Positions 49,388 to 62,600 of a DNA stretch of 64,000 bases are shown in pieces. Made by a program: the position numbers and the translations under genes. This DNA is from Rhea pennata (lineage: Eukaryota; Chordata; Aves; Rheiformes; Rheidae). The first letter of the stretch is position 1; each line of letters starts with the position of its first letter. The notes beneath the pieces were generated by a model. It did not search any database. It saw only the letters and a program-made list of their open reading frames with translations, and was not told where the DNA came from. The stretch covers positions 9,962,017 to 10,026,016 of the forward strand of contig NC_084677.1 of NCBI RefSeq assembly GCF_028389875.1. Direction: 5' to 3'.

Positions 49388-52300
49388 GTATGCATTTCCT
49401 CTTCCTTTGGTCTTTAATGAATTTCCCTAGCAGATATGCTACAGTGTAGGCCAACCTTTCAAGCAAACATTTTCCAAAGACACTGAAAGGCCTAGTCTCA
49501 AAACTCCTTTAGTTACGTGCCTGCCTTGGATCATGTGGTGGCAGCACCTTATTCTTTAAGCCCTTTCACCTAAGTATCTCTGGAGCTGAGTGCATATTCT
49601 TTCTGCTTTTTATTATTATTATTTTATTAAATATATGTACTTAATGCACAGTATTAGAAGTAGTTTTATTTCAGCAGAAACATGATGTACTTTCTCCATT
49701 GGAATCTGGACATAGCCTTGTTTCAGTATCAGCTAGGTATGAGCTTGGTATATCCAGTTACTGGGAAAATGAATTTATACTGCCCTACTGTAGATAGCTA
49801 AATGAATACAAAACTTCTGGGCATTAGTTTGAAATTTCTGACAGGATTTCACTGATATTTAACTGAACATTAAATACCTGGCCAGAGAGCACATGCAGTA
49901 ACAATCTGCACATAGTTTTCCAAACAAGCATAACGCAAGTAACTTGATATTTCTGTATCACCCTTCATGCCATATTCTTTGGTTTTGTATGTTCTCCTGT
50001 TGTTCTTCTGTGACTCAAACATATAGGAATATGCCAGCTGAGAAAAACAAGTATTTTCTTTATCATCGTTATAAAATAAAGCTACATAAGCCTCTCTAGG
50101 TAATTGCACTTACTGTAGGTGATGTCATGGTCTAAGCATGAGAAAGGGGTGCATCTATTACACTTTCCCTTGCTATTTTAGAGTTGCCAGAGTCACAGAT
50201 AATCTTCTCAGACAAGACTTGATTCAGCTTATCTTTTTGCCTGAACTAGCCAAGTGGGAATTTGTGTTAACTTCTGCCTGTCATAAAATAGCTGCTGCTT
50301 ATGCCAGCTATTCAGTTGTCCTAATTCTTGCTGAAAGGGGTGTCAGAAGGTGAAGTATGCCTCAGCTACTCCAGCTGCATTCAGAAGGTCCTTAATTTGT
50401 GTAAATTAAAGAAGCCTCCAGATGGCTTGAAGGCATCACTGGGTATTCATGTAGATAGACAGAGTTTGCTCCAGGATATTCGGACCTGCCTTGTATCAAA
50501 ATGGTGATAGGGAAAGAGGGACTTTGGCTTATTTTCTAGCTATCGGTACTAATAAACCTTCATGGCTAAGCGTTTTACAAACACAGTCCACCTTTGCAAG
50601 GAGGGGACATTTATTTATTTTCTAGAAAAATAGATTTAGAAATGAAGTAGTCTTGAGACTCCATCTCTTTACAGCAGCATCTGGTTTGGGATTTGAGATC
50701 CCAGGAGGAGCTTGCCATCTCCTTGAAACAGTGAAGCTGTGGACATGCTGAAACTGAGGTGCAGGGAAGTCTTGAATGTTTTTGGATTTAAGTGACTTAG
50801 CACACCTCAGGCTGGAAGCATGGCACAGAGCTGAAGGTAGCGAACTAGCCTTGCGCTTCAGTCATGGCGCTGTCTGATCAGAGCCTCTGTCCCATCCACC
50901 TTCACAAGGGGAAGGACTGGCTGGCTGAAGGGAAATGTCTTTGGAGAGCTGAACCAACAGAAGTTGTGATGCTAACCCCAAGGGTAGGCATGAAATATAA
51001 TCTAATTAAATAATTTCCGAGTGGAGCCTGAAGATTGTTTCACCCTCCCCCAAAGATTTTCTCTCAAACTATCTTAAGTGTTCCCCTCACCCCAGGCCCC
51101 TGGGAGCCGACTGCGAACACTCGCTATCCATCAAATTTTTTAGTCTTCTGCTTTGAGGTAAGCTTAGTGCCATACAGTCAAATTCTGACAAATGAATATC
51201 AGTGTGTCAGATTGGTTTTACTGCTTTGCCTTAATTAACGTTGCTTCATTTTTCAGCCTTTCTTTAGCTGCAGTTTTGTCAAAAGCTTATCTTACGCTTC
51301 AGTAGTAACCTGAGGTGTCATTGCGTGCAATCCTGCATTTTCCCCAAGGGACATCCAAATTTTTATGCCATTAACTTTAGTTAAATCTGAGCCCAGTTGC
51401 TTCTAGCATTCACATGGTATCTTCTTTTTAAACAAAGTTGCCTTTGGAAGGGATGTTAATGATTTGAGTAGTTCATCAGGCCCTACAATACCTAATGTCC
51501 TGTGTTCTATGCAGAAGATAGTCAGCTGTGAAGCAAATGCAGGGAAGGCTGAATACCCAGCTTTAGTTAAATAATTTGCTGTGTGCTGTTTCCCTGTTTA
51601 TGATTCAGTTTAAAGGCCTTTTTAAGTGAAATTGGATACACTACAAAGTGTTAGTTTCATGTGTTTTATTTGCAGTTTAATCAGCGTGATCCAGCTGCCA
51701 GTGCAGGGGAAACTGGAGCTCGATTTTTAATTATCCCTGCTTTGCCTGAGTTAGGAATTCCCAATAGTGCTATCTGAGAAAAGATGCCAAAAAACGCATT
51801 GTTCTTTAATTAGCTGTTGTAATTGTTTCAGTCTAATCTCCATGATTAGCAGCAGCATTAAATACAGCAGTAAGAATAGGCCTGCCCTGTTTGTGCTGCC
51901 CTAGTAAACATAATATTCTTACTTCTGGTAAGGGATGTAATATAAAATCAATTAGAACCCAACCAGTGTTGACTGGAAAATGATAAAGAGCAGCTACCGT
52001 GAAGTGCTGATTGCTTTGTAAACTTGGTTTATAACTATGCTTTCGGGATGACTTTATTGCCCAGTTTTGGGGAGAACACCCTGAGAATGACCTCTGTTAG
52101 GCAGAAGCTGTTGGGAACCTTGAAGATGAACTCTATCCCACATGAAGCCCCATCAGAAGCACTGAAATGAGCTTTGCTGTGAATGAGACTTGTACCTGTC
52201 TAGTTTTTAGGAGTGGGTTATTCATGCCATTAAAACAGCTGTTTTGTCAAATACAAACTACTGCAGGATATTCCTCTGAAAACTTAGTTTTTAATCTAAA

Positions 52301-54598
52301 TTTATCTTTTCTTTTTTAAACACCTCAAGTTGCTCTGCAATGGTGGTTCATTTGTAATGGAAATTCTGCTCTTGGAAGGTACATTCCCGCAGAAGCCTGT
52401 GTGTTAGATTTGTTTCAGTACAAGTTTTCTTGTCACCCAATCAGGTTGACAGATATTTATACACTTAATGATATAGGAAGAAAAATAGTGAGATAGAAGT
52501 ATAACTCCCATGCTGGCTTCAATGATGTTGAAAACCCTGCTAAGTATGAGTTATTATCTTTAAGTGCCTAAATATCTTTGTAAATCTAGCCTTAAGTATC
52601 ATTGCATATGGAAAAAGTAGGAATAAAACTCTTGGGACATGCAGCCTAAAGGTAAGGCCTTACAATTTAAAGTGAATGAGCATAAAATGAGCACTTGTAA
52701 AGAAGCATAATTGTCGTAATAATGATTGTAGTCACAGACTGTGGATATGTGAATGGTTTTGCTGATGCTATTTTTTTGCAAAGTAATTGCTGTAGCTTCT
52801 TGTGTGTTTGGTGACATCTATCAGAGCTGTATTGTAAAGCTGATAAAGGCCAGGTCCAACTAGGTTCCAGTGTCAGCAGTAGGATGGCAGCATTGGCTCA
52901 GGGTACTCGTGTCAGTGTGCAGGTGTGATGCAGAGGGGAGACACTTCAGCCGTCATGGGTGAAGTATGGGGCTTGTCAGGAGAAAGTCCAGGGCTCTTCA
53001 CATCAGAGTACTTGCAGGTGACACCCTACTTTGGGAGATAACAGGACCATGTCTGCTTCAGCTGCCACTGTCAGACATGGCTGTGACCTCAAATCTGCTG
53101 AGCATGAAAGATAAAAACTAACTGCACTAAAATACAATTTTTGTGATTGCGGCACTCGCTGTACAGGTGTTTAATGTTATGAGGATGGATATCATTGAAA
53201 TCTGAAGCTGCTCTGAACAAGCACTGATTAAATAGATTTGGGTTTATACTGTTCTTTCATTCTTTCTGCCTATAGCATGTATGGGGAAAGAGAGAAGAAA
53301 GATGCCATTTTCATCACCAGTTAATCTATAATCCTCCAGTTTTTAGACATGGTTAAAAATAGAATGTTAGCACAGAGAAAATAACTGTATGTAATCCCAG
53401 CTGCCATAAAAACATGTGTAAGCACATTTGCTCCATCAAAAGCAGCACTCAAAGATCTAATTTACTGCAGATTTGACTATTTGCTTTGCAGTAACAATGT
53501 TAAAATTGATCAGCTGAAGTAGGTCTATACCTGGGGAGAACTGAAAGCTAAATACTGCACTGTAACATGGTTTTCCCATATGCGTTTACCATCTAGGGTT
53601 TCTTACGTTTTCTTTTCACAGTGGTACAAAACCTCAGCCTATTTAGGGAAAACCTGTGCAGGACTTTTGTTACACTGGCTAGTGTTCAAGCTGAAGATAA
53701 GCTACAATGTGTCTGACCATTGCTGTGTTCCCAGGGTTGGTTTCTCTCTTAAGCTGTCCATATACCAGGTCAAACTCCACTATCAATAGTCTGGCTACCA
53801 ACGGGGCTCTCGCTGTTACCTTTCATGTCAATGCAGGGCTTAAGAGACCTGGTAACGAAGGAGGAACCTGCTAGGTCTCGTGCCGTGTGATTGAAGAAGG
53901 GACAGTTTCATGCACTCTAAGGAGATACGAAGCCGTATCGGCTGCTTGTATTACAGCACCCTTGAAATCCAAAGTGTTGAGGCAATGTAGAACTGAAAAG
54001 ACTGGAGAATTAAATCAGGCTTCTCTATGAGAAACAGTTGTTCCTTTCCATCCATCACAGGAGGAGCCTGAACTCGGCTCTAATTAGCTGTCCGGTTTCT
54101 GGTGAGGTGTAACCCTGTGAAGATTTCTTAACGGTACATAAATGTAAATAAGGTGGCCCAGTTTTAGGAGTTCCAGAGTTAAATGCAGTGAATTTCAGAG
54201 CAGAGAAGAGGAATTTTGATATGACTCCGAATCGGTGATCACTGCCGGAGTTGCCTTCCTGGATTATATTTCTAGCATCATTTATGACCCAGTGACTACC
54301 AGGCGTTGTGAAGCAATTATGTCTTTTTACTTGCTGTGCAATCATAGTAAATGGGACCAACTTGTTTTCTTTCACTGCTTCTAATTCAATGTGTTATTAT
54401 CATTGTGTAGTGCAAATAAGAGAAAATGCAGGCTTTCAGACATGCAAAATATTCCTGAAATCAAAGTTCTCTGCACAGAAGCTAGGGGAGCTTTGTTAAT
54501 TGATACTTTCTGATGAGGTTGCCTTCCTGCATTGCCCAATTTGCTGATTTTATTGTAAGCTGTAGTAGTTACAGTATTTCCTTAACTTCCTCTTTCAG
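49388..54598. other. Intron-like non-coding DNA with possible conserved element
   Basis: No gene is supported. At 51650-51990 the sequence is repeat-free with clustered TTTAATTA/TTAATTAG cores, CAGCTG and CAGCTGCC motifs, reading like a developmental enhancer. Other acceptor-like sites (53622, ending TTTTCACAG) have no matching donor that would make a convincing exon. The 72-79 residue frames are unrecognised. Confidence 0.5.
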
Positions 54599-54969
54599 GG
54601 AATGTCTTGCCATTAGCCAAAAAGTTGAGGCAGTTAGTAAGCTTAAGACAGTTCATACTGCTGGGATGGACTGAAAATGGGCAAAGAATTTCAAGGTACA
54701 AAAAGTCAGTAGCCTCAGACTTCTACCGTAGTCCATTCCCATCAGAGGTAACCCAAAAATATTCTAACCCACTCCTAGAAACTGGATCCGAAAGTTACTC
54801 AAAAGAAATGAAATGGAGAATATACTGGAGGTCATTAGATGATCTGGATAGAGTTTTAGTTTTCCTGAAGCAAAGTTTTAGGAGAAGACCCCTGGGTATA
54901 GGGAACAGAGTTCACAGCAGGGCTCCTTTTGGTGAAATGCTGATTGGTGAAAGTACCACTATGCTTTAA
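54599..54969 (+). CDS. Candidate next exon or open frame, unrecognised
   Basis: A good acceptor (TTAACTTCCTCTTTCAG) ends at 54598. Joined to the two leftover bases of the 49344 frame it reads R-N-V-L-P-L-A-K-K-L and stays open for about 120 codons to a TAA at 54967-54969. Possible donors are CAAG|GTACAA after 54692 and GAG|GTAACC after 54746; without them it would be a terminal exon. The predicted protein is basic and hydrophilic with no domain I know. A 120-codon open frame can arise by chance in a window this size, so the frame match is suggestive only. Confidence 0.22.
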
Positions 54970-57900
54970 TTTATTCATCTCACATATTCTTAAGTTCAAA
55001 GTGTTAATTTGAAACCTGACAGTCCCTGTTTCAAGGCCCCAATCTTGTGGTTTCATCACTCTTCCCCTGGATAGGAGGTGAAGCACACGAAGTAACTAGC
55101 TCCTTCTGTGAAGCGCTGGCTTTTGCTCCTGCAGTGCCTCCCAGGCAGTTCTGGGACCTTGCTCCTTTCTGATGCAGCGTGTCTTTGCATAACCACTTTG
55201 TGGTGGAGAAAATGTGAGAGGAGGAAAGAGAAATGGGAAAAATGTAGAAAAGATAAAAGACTAAAAGGGAGAAAATCCAGATTTGTGGCTGGCAGAAATT
55301 GACTGTGCTCAAGCAAGTGTGGTGGAGGTACGCAGATACACACCGGCGGGGAGCGGGATGCTGACATGCACGGCTCTGCTGATAAGCGCTCTCTGGCATT
55401 TGTCTAACATGCAGAGAGACACCTTGGAAAGATCTTGGGGTGGTGGTGTGAGACTATTTTTTTTGTATGTATAAAGCTAAGTAATTCAAATCTCATTCAG
55501 GCTCAACAGCAATGTAACTACACAGCAGAATTTTAAAGCTTGTTTTACATTTGGTATCAAATTACTTTCAACTTCATTGCACTTGCGTAATCCTGTCTTG
55601 TGGTCTTTATTAAAGAAACTGTGTTTCTGCACTTGTATTTTAAGGAACTAATTACCCTGTAAGCACCGCTTGCGTTAAGGCTGTAGAGATCCTGCTTTTG
55701 CTTTTGGTAGGGGCCCGGGGCAGCAGGGGCCCGGGTCCGAGATCCCTTCTCAGACTGAGACGAGGGGATATCTTCCTCGGAGCGACTGGCAGCTGCCTAA
55801 TCTCACATCTCGAAACAAGTGATATGCAGTAATTTGCCATCTAAACCTTTTGCAGCTATGTTATTTTAAGATTTTTTAGTCAATAACAAAGCACACAATT
55901 TTTTCTGTTCTTTTCTTCTTTGGCTGCAGTGCAATTATGTGACTGATGTGCTCATTGTAATTTGTCTGCAGTAATCTCTAGGGACTCTGGAGAGCTCGTT
56001 CCATTAGACTAGTAAGTTCAGGCTGTACTAACTATATCAGCAAGCAGAATTTCTATTTAGAGGTAAAACTGCATTAGAATCAGAATAAGTTTTGCATCTG
56101 TCTCCCTCTCTCTGTCATACACGCATACATGCGTATGGCCACAGGATGTTCTGTGGAACTGGTTAAAAAAAGCAATCCTCTGTTTTTTTTTTCTCTTTTA
56201 AACAGACCTTGCTTTATTTGCTGTTGAGCTGTGGGCTGCTGTGAGTGGAGGGTGTGGTAGGGCTGACTTCACCCGTCGCAGAGCCAGGTCCTTTCCCAGC
56301 CTGCAAACACCCCACCCGTTGCAGCACAGCGAGCTCCTGCTGCTCCAAAATACCAAGGAATCTTCTCAAATAAATAGCATTTGGCCTTAAATTGTAGAAG
56401 TGTCTATGGGGGTTGGATGTACGCTCTCAGGTGGCAGAGGTTTGGGGAGCTCCCAGATGGTACTGTTTCCGTATTCAGTACCCATCAGGACAGAAAGAGG
56501 GACCAGTAAAACTTCCACTTTCTTCCCTTTCTTTTGCGAGCAGCTGCCTAAAAAAGAGTTGAATTAAATAGAAGGAAAATAACTCGACTTAATCTCAGCA
56601 CTTTTCTGGGTTAAGCTCAAAATTCTTTACCAAATTTGCCCTGACACTGGAGAGATGTGGGGATTGGGATTCTCTTTTGTTTTTTGGCTAGTGCAAGTGC
56701 CGAATATGGTGCGAGTGTCCTGACTGTTGGAGGGACAATCAGGGCTCTCCAGGGGTGCGGTGGAAAGCAGCTGACAAGCTCCTTTATAGAGAGTTATATT
56801 GAGAAATGATATTTAAGTGGCCCGGGGTTAGCCTGCTTTCCTGCGATTACCTGGCGATAGCAACGACGCGCTTGGCGGCTCCGCGAGCCGGGGGCCGTGC
56901 CAGCTCCTCGCCCCCCCAACTGAGCCACAGGGGCCTCGGGGCACCGAAATCCTGGCGAGAGCCGCCCTGCGCCGCTTCGCAGGGCCCTCCTGCCCGCGGT
57001 TCCTCCTGAGACTCCCGCGGCCCGCTCGCTCGCGGGGCAAGCTCTCTGCGAGGCGGCGGGAGGGAGGGAGCGTTGCAGCCCGCGAGCAGCGGCGCCGGCG
57101 GCTCTTCCTGCAGCGTGCCTGGAGGTCGCGTTCTTCCGTCAGCAACGATGACGGTCTGAACAAAATCCCCGTGCTGCATGTGTGCACAAATTCCTCTTCT
57201 CTACCCAAAAAAACCCAGCAGCGCGTGGCATTTCTTAGCCTGGTCCCACAGTATACCTACCAAAGGAAATCTTTCTGATCTCTAGAACCCCAAGTTCTAG
57301 GAGATGTTTCTTTTAACCCTGAAAATATTTGCATTGATGGCCAAGTGTTTAAGTTTTGGCCATTTTGTGACATACCGGCTCTTAAAGTTGTAAAACTCTG
57401 ATTGCTGTCTTGCTTCTTGAGCTACCAGCTCCTGCTGGTTGTGTTGATGGTCTTTTCAGGTCTATCTCTGCTTGAAATATCAACTACAAAAATATTTCGA
57501 AACAAGCAATAGCAAAAAAGAGGTGAGGTAAAATTGGCAGGATGATTTAACTGGAGGATACAGAAATGAATTCATATTTTATAATAACCTGTGTGGCTTC
57601 AGTATGAAGGTTAAGCTCCTAAACTAACGAGTGCTATAAAGCTGTCATTGCTCATAGCATATTATCCTTTGGATATATTACTTTGTAGTGTCTTTTCTTG
57701 CTTCTAGTATGGATGAAAGGGAAATGCAGAAAGTCCCAGATCTTTAGGGAAAAAAAGTGAACTTCATTTTCAGGCTCATCTGTTTCCCCATTTGGTAAAG
57801 TTGAAGAAAAGGTACATTAATTAGAATTTTAATACTGATCATAGTGGTGGAATTCTTTGTTTTGGGGATAGTAAATCTATTTCTCATTTACTTGATTGGG

Positions 57901-59384
57901 GAAAAAAACATTGAATTAGATGCTGAGAAATCATTTAAAAGTTTAGTCTTTATAGCTTATATAGAAACTGTGTATGCAATAAGAAGCTAGACCACGGGCA
58001 GAGCCGGTGAAAGTGCTGCTCCTCTTGCCGTCCCCCAGAGCAGTCCTTTCGGCTGTTGTTCCATTCAGGCTGTTAGGAGTGAGAACAGTTACCCATGAGA
58101 ATAATTTTGATTAGTCAAACTTACTAATGGGAAGAAATAGCACATGAGCAATCCTTCCTCCTCCGGGTTTTCCCACATCCCTCCTCCTTAAGGAATAAGT
58201 AGTGGAAAGAATATATAAGGTAATGTAGTGCCATCATACTTGAATAGCTGTCCCAGTTACACAGATAACTTCATGGCCATAACCACCACCCTTTGTGGAT
58301 GAGTTTAGGCGAGCGAATAAGGCTCTTGGCAATTTATAAAGACTGCCATAGGTGTCAAAAATAGAGCATAAACAATAGCGTTATACGTGAAACAGATTGA
58401 ATACCGGCAGAGAAGATTTAGAAGCTACTGAGCTCTTAGATTAATTGTCTAAAACTTCAATATGTGCTGGGACCTGCTTAGACCTTTTTGAGACTGATTT
58501 GATTAATGCTTTTACTGTATGAGGAAACTTCTTCACTTGAAAAAGTCCCTTTGTGGAGTTAAAAAAGCATTCTTGAAGTAGCTAATTTGTTAAAAACTTG
58601 AGACCTACAAGGAAAAAAAAATCTATCATTCGTTAGCTCTGAGTGAGTCCTTATACTCCTTCAAATGATAACAGGAGCTCAGAGTTGTGTGTGTGTGTAT
58701 GTATATATTATATATAATATTTTACAACTTGTTCAAGCTATTTTTAATTTGTTTTATTCTTCTTGTATTTCTTGTATATCAGGCTGTATGTCTCAAATGA
58801 TTCACGTTATCGTCATTTCTGAAAGAAAATTTAAATGAAAAAAAAAAATCCTGACTGATTAAAATTCACTGAATATAGCAGTGCAGTTAGATTCTTGAAT
58901 ATGGCAGACAAATTGCTGCATATTTTTCTATGCTGATCCATCCATTAAATTGGTCTGCGTTGAAAGGCAATCTGTTTGATGCGAGAGTCCTAAAGCCTGC
59001 GGAAATCAGTACAGAAAGTTAAAATCAAGTACAGAGATACTTGTTTAAAAAAGGTAAAATTCTGGAATCAGTACATCAGTGATGTTCTGTTGTGTCCCTA
59101 GAGGCCTCGGCTCAGTGCTCCCATGTGCAGGAGGTGTTTGTGCACCGTGAGCCGGGTTCCTGCTAAAGAGACATGGTAGGACACACAGGCAGGAGATATG
59201 GCTGGAGACAGGGGTGGAGAAGTTAACTGTGTTCCTGCCCACGTATGTGTTGTTGCAGCTAGTGGAGGGTCATCAGGTGAAGATAACTGTCTTGATTAGG
59301 TATGTAAATAATTGCTGGAAGATATCTCATTTTGTTGCTGTTTTATATCTAACCACTCTTAACCACGTATTGAAAACAATGAGT
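54970..59384. other. Intron-like non-coding DNA
   Basis: No gene is supported apart from the CpG island at 56860. The sequence GGGGCCCGGG occurs twice near 55710-55735 in a GC-rich patch. Minus-strand frames of 103-122 residues at 55031-55399 are Ser/His/Phe-rich and unrecognised. A TG/TA run lies at about 58690-58722. Confidence 0.55.
56860..57140. promoter_or_regulatory. CpG island, no assigned gene
   Basis: About 280 bases rich in CG and GC with abrupt borders. Frames of 110-126 residues on the minus strand are Arg/Pro/Ala/Ser-rich shadows. No good splice-bounded exon could be chosen. An internal promoter or enhancer are both possible. Confidence 0.42.
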
Positions 59385-59644
59385 TTAGAATGAGAGGCAG
59401 CAGGCAGAAACTGAATCACAGGAAGGTCTATCTGAATATAAGGAAAAACTGTTTTACTGTGAGGGTGACAGAGCACTGACACAAGTTGCCCAGAGGGGTT
59501 GTGTAGTCTCCATCCTTGGAGATATTCAAAAGATGTCTGGACACAGCCCTGTGCAACCTGCTGTAGGTACCCCTGCTTGGGCAAGAGACTGGACTAGATG
59601 ATCTCCGGAGGTCCCTGCCAATCTCAACTGGTGATTCTGTGACT
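59385..59644 (+). mobile_element. CR1 LINE 3' end, plus strand, diverged
   Basis: Plus-strand CR1 relic. It begins near the ORF2 codons for the RGxRQKLNHRK region (GAGAGGCAGCAGGCAGAAAC), continues through ACTGTGAGGGTGACAGAGCA, GAGATATTCAAAAG, CCTGTGCAACCTGCTGTAGG and GGACTAGATGATCTCCGGAG, and ends at the decayed terminal tandem GGTGATTCTGTGACTG. The reading frame is interrupted. The two frames on the minus strand here are antisense shadows of the element. Confidence 0.92.
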
Positions 59645-62600
59645 GAATTATGTTTTACGTATGAGAAAGACAGCATTGCATGTTTCCTGCTCCTCTCCTA
59701 GAAAGGTGGAACTATAGAAATGCACAGGTGGGTTCATTTGGAGGAGGAGGATGGTGGCTGCTGCAAGAACATTACCCAGGGAGAGGGAGCCTTAAGGGTC
59801 AGGCAGGCGACTGCCCGACGGGGACGTGCTCGCTGGGGCAGCCAGCCCAGCTGAATGGCAGCCAGCAGCGAGGAACTTCGGCGTGTGGGTTGCCTTCTGT
59901 AACTTCTGTGTGTGTGTGTGCGTGCACGCGGTTTTCCAGTTTTCCAAATTGCACTGAACAACAGTGCAAACCACAGTAATTTAGTGATGGGTATGAGCTA
60001 TTGAAAAGCTGCTTGGCCCCAATTCGTAAGTCTTTGAATAACCAGCGTGGTTCATGTGACAATTCGCCCCTTGCTGTAGAGGAGCAGTCAGGATAGCGGG
60101 AACCGTTAGCCACTGTTCAGTAGTTTCTAAATTAATGGTGTCATCTCAGTACAGCAGTTGTATCACTCATTATAATAGCAATATATATTTGCTTTACTGG
60201 TGGCTGACATCAGCTGTCGACCATATGGGCAACTTCTAAGCTCTTTTGGCATTGCTGAAGTACCATTTAATGTTCATCTACTCAAATGTCTAGTATCATG
60301 ATGTCTATTAGTTGACCTATAAAATCAGTGAAATTCCAGCTATCAACTGCCAGAATTCTCTTGGAAAGGCTTTGTGCCTTACCTGAGTTTAATGCTGGTA
60401 CCCGTTTTCACTTCTCTCTTCCATTAGCTGTTTGTTTAATGTGTTGACATTTTATGTAAAATGGATTATCAGCACAGATGAGATTTTTGTTTAGATCTTC
60501 TAGAAAGGGAATGTTGGTTAGTGGAGTCCTATTCTGATACTTACATAGGGCATGTTAAATGGGAAGCCTTTTGCCCATAACACTGACATTTAGGAAACGC
60601 AAGCTGCAGGCAGCATAGTCTGCAGAGAGGTGTTAAACCAAGTCAGGAAGGTATTTTATTTTTTGAATAGCAACTATTTATTGCTTGTGTTAACTCAAAT
60701 GTCCAATGTTTCAGTGCAGATGTGTGTTTGCGGGGTGTTTGAGATGAAAGATGCTGTATAAGCACTAGACACTTGCTGCATTTTACCTAAAGCTGGCCAC
60801 AGGCTGCAGCAAGAATTTGCAGATAAATCATCCTTGTTTTCTTGCTTTGCTGAATCTGCAAATTGAATTTGCTGCCTCATTTTTGCTTTGGATGAGCTGT
60901 AGTTTTCCTATGGAAAATATATTCTGCCTTCCTTGTAAGTCTGGGCATTGGATTGGCCTTAGTGTTGGACACGGACGAAAAGAGGAATGCCATTATTTAA
61001 ATCTTTCTCACCTGTCACCGTTGATTTTAAATTCTAACAACACAGTAGGTCAGCACTGTTTAATTAGATACATACTACTTCACGATACGCTGCAGGCCTC
61101 ATTCTGGATGGGCCTGTGTCAGTGTCCACTGCCCTTTCTCACTGCCCAAAGGAAACCCATTCTGGCTGGAACTGATCACTGGGGGACTCTGCGCAAACAG
61201 CCTTGAGGAGCCGCTGCCCGTGCATGCAAATTGCACAGAGCTGGGCTGGTGAGCAGCTATTATCGAGCCCTAATGTATTTGCTTTATTTGCTATTTTATG
61301 CACATATTAGTGTTAGCAGAATGAGTGTCTGCTGCGTGATGGTACAGCTATCCTCACTTTGAAATAACGATGATGATAATAGAAAAAGCCCTAGCTTCCT
61401 TGGGAGCCTAGGATTTCTCAGCAGTCATGAGTCAGCTGCGCGCGTGAATTGTGTGGATGCGTGAGATTAAGCAAATGCGATGATTTGTCCTTTGTTCCTT
61501 AACCTTTTCTGAATAAGCAACAGGAATTGCCTTTCGGCATCTTAGCACCTAGAATTTCATTGGGGTATAAAAAACTTCCGTTCGCAAACCTTGTGATTTT
61601 CAGGAACTGTGTTCCAGTACTACGGAAGTGCCACATCAGCAGTGTTATCTGTTGCCATTAAAAACAGACAATAAAATCTTTACATTTTAACGAATGTTTG
61701 AATATCCAGCTTCCTTCAACTGTATCAGCAAAGAGAACACTGAAGAATGGTTGGAGGATTTTCCTTCCCACCACTCCTTTGCTTATTTTGCTGTAAGCCT
61801 TGTGCTTCACAGGAGAGGTTGCAAATTTGTGAGATAGAGGAGAAGCCTGTTTGTCTTCACTGCAGCTTTGTTAAAAAGCTATTTGATACTTAAACCTGGT
61901 GGTATTTGAGAAGGCATCAGGAAACGTGTTTTGCACTTTGCATAATAATGACATGCTATTTTAAATTTTGTCTTCAACCTATATAATATATGCCAGGATT
62001 GCAGTGCTATAAATATTTGCATTTTCTGTGCATCTTCCTAGAGACTGTAACGGCACTTTAAAAGTAGGAGGAAGGCCTCCAGGGGCAGTACCACCCACTT
62101 GAGGGGATGAGGATTCGAGAGGGATTGGGACTATGTTTGCGGAGATGGGAAATTACTGAGAGACTGGCAGGCACCCAAACCCCGTGCTGTGGGTGAACGC
62201 CTGGGGCACCCCAGCCCTCCGCTGCCCTGGGAGCCCCAAGCCCTGCGCCCTGGCCCGGAGAGGCTCCAGGTTGCGGGGGCAGTATAGTGTCTCCTGGCCA
62301 AAAGCATGTGTTCCCAGAGATGTGCCGAGACTTGGAAAGACTGAAAAGTCTGAGAAAGAGCAAGGAAGCGTTTTTGCTGGGTTTCTCTGCTCACATGTAC
62401 CAGACTGGAGAAGAGATTGCTGCTGCTGTGGGATAATAAATGTCTGCTAGATCTAGCAATTCCTTTATCACCATCGCTATCTGGCTTCGCAACACCGTTG
62501 CATACAAGACTTACCGATTAACTTTGGTTTAGGACATTATGTTAGTTGTTCCATTGACATCCATTTGATTTAGCCTCCCCTCCCCACAAACCAGCGTCGT

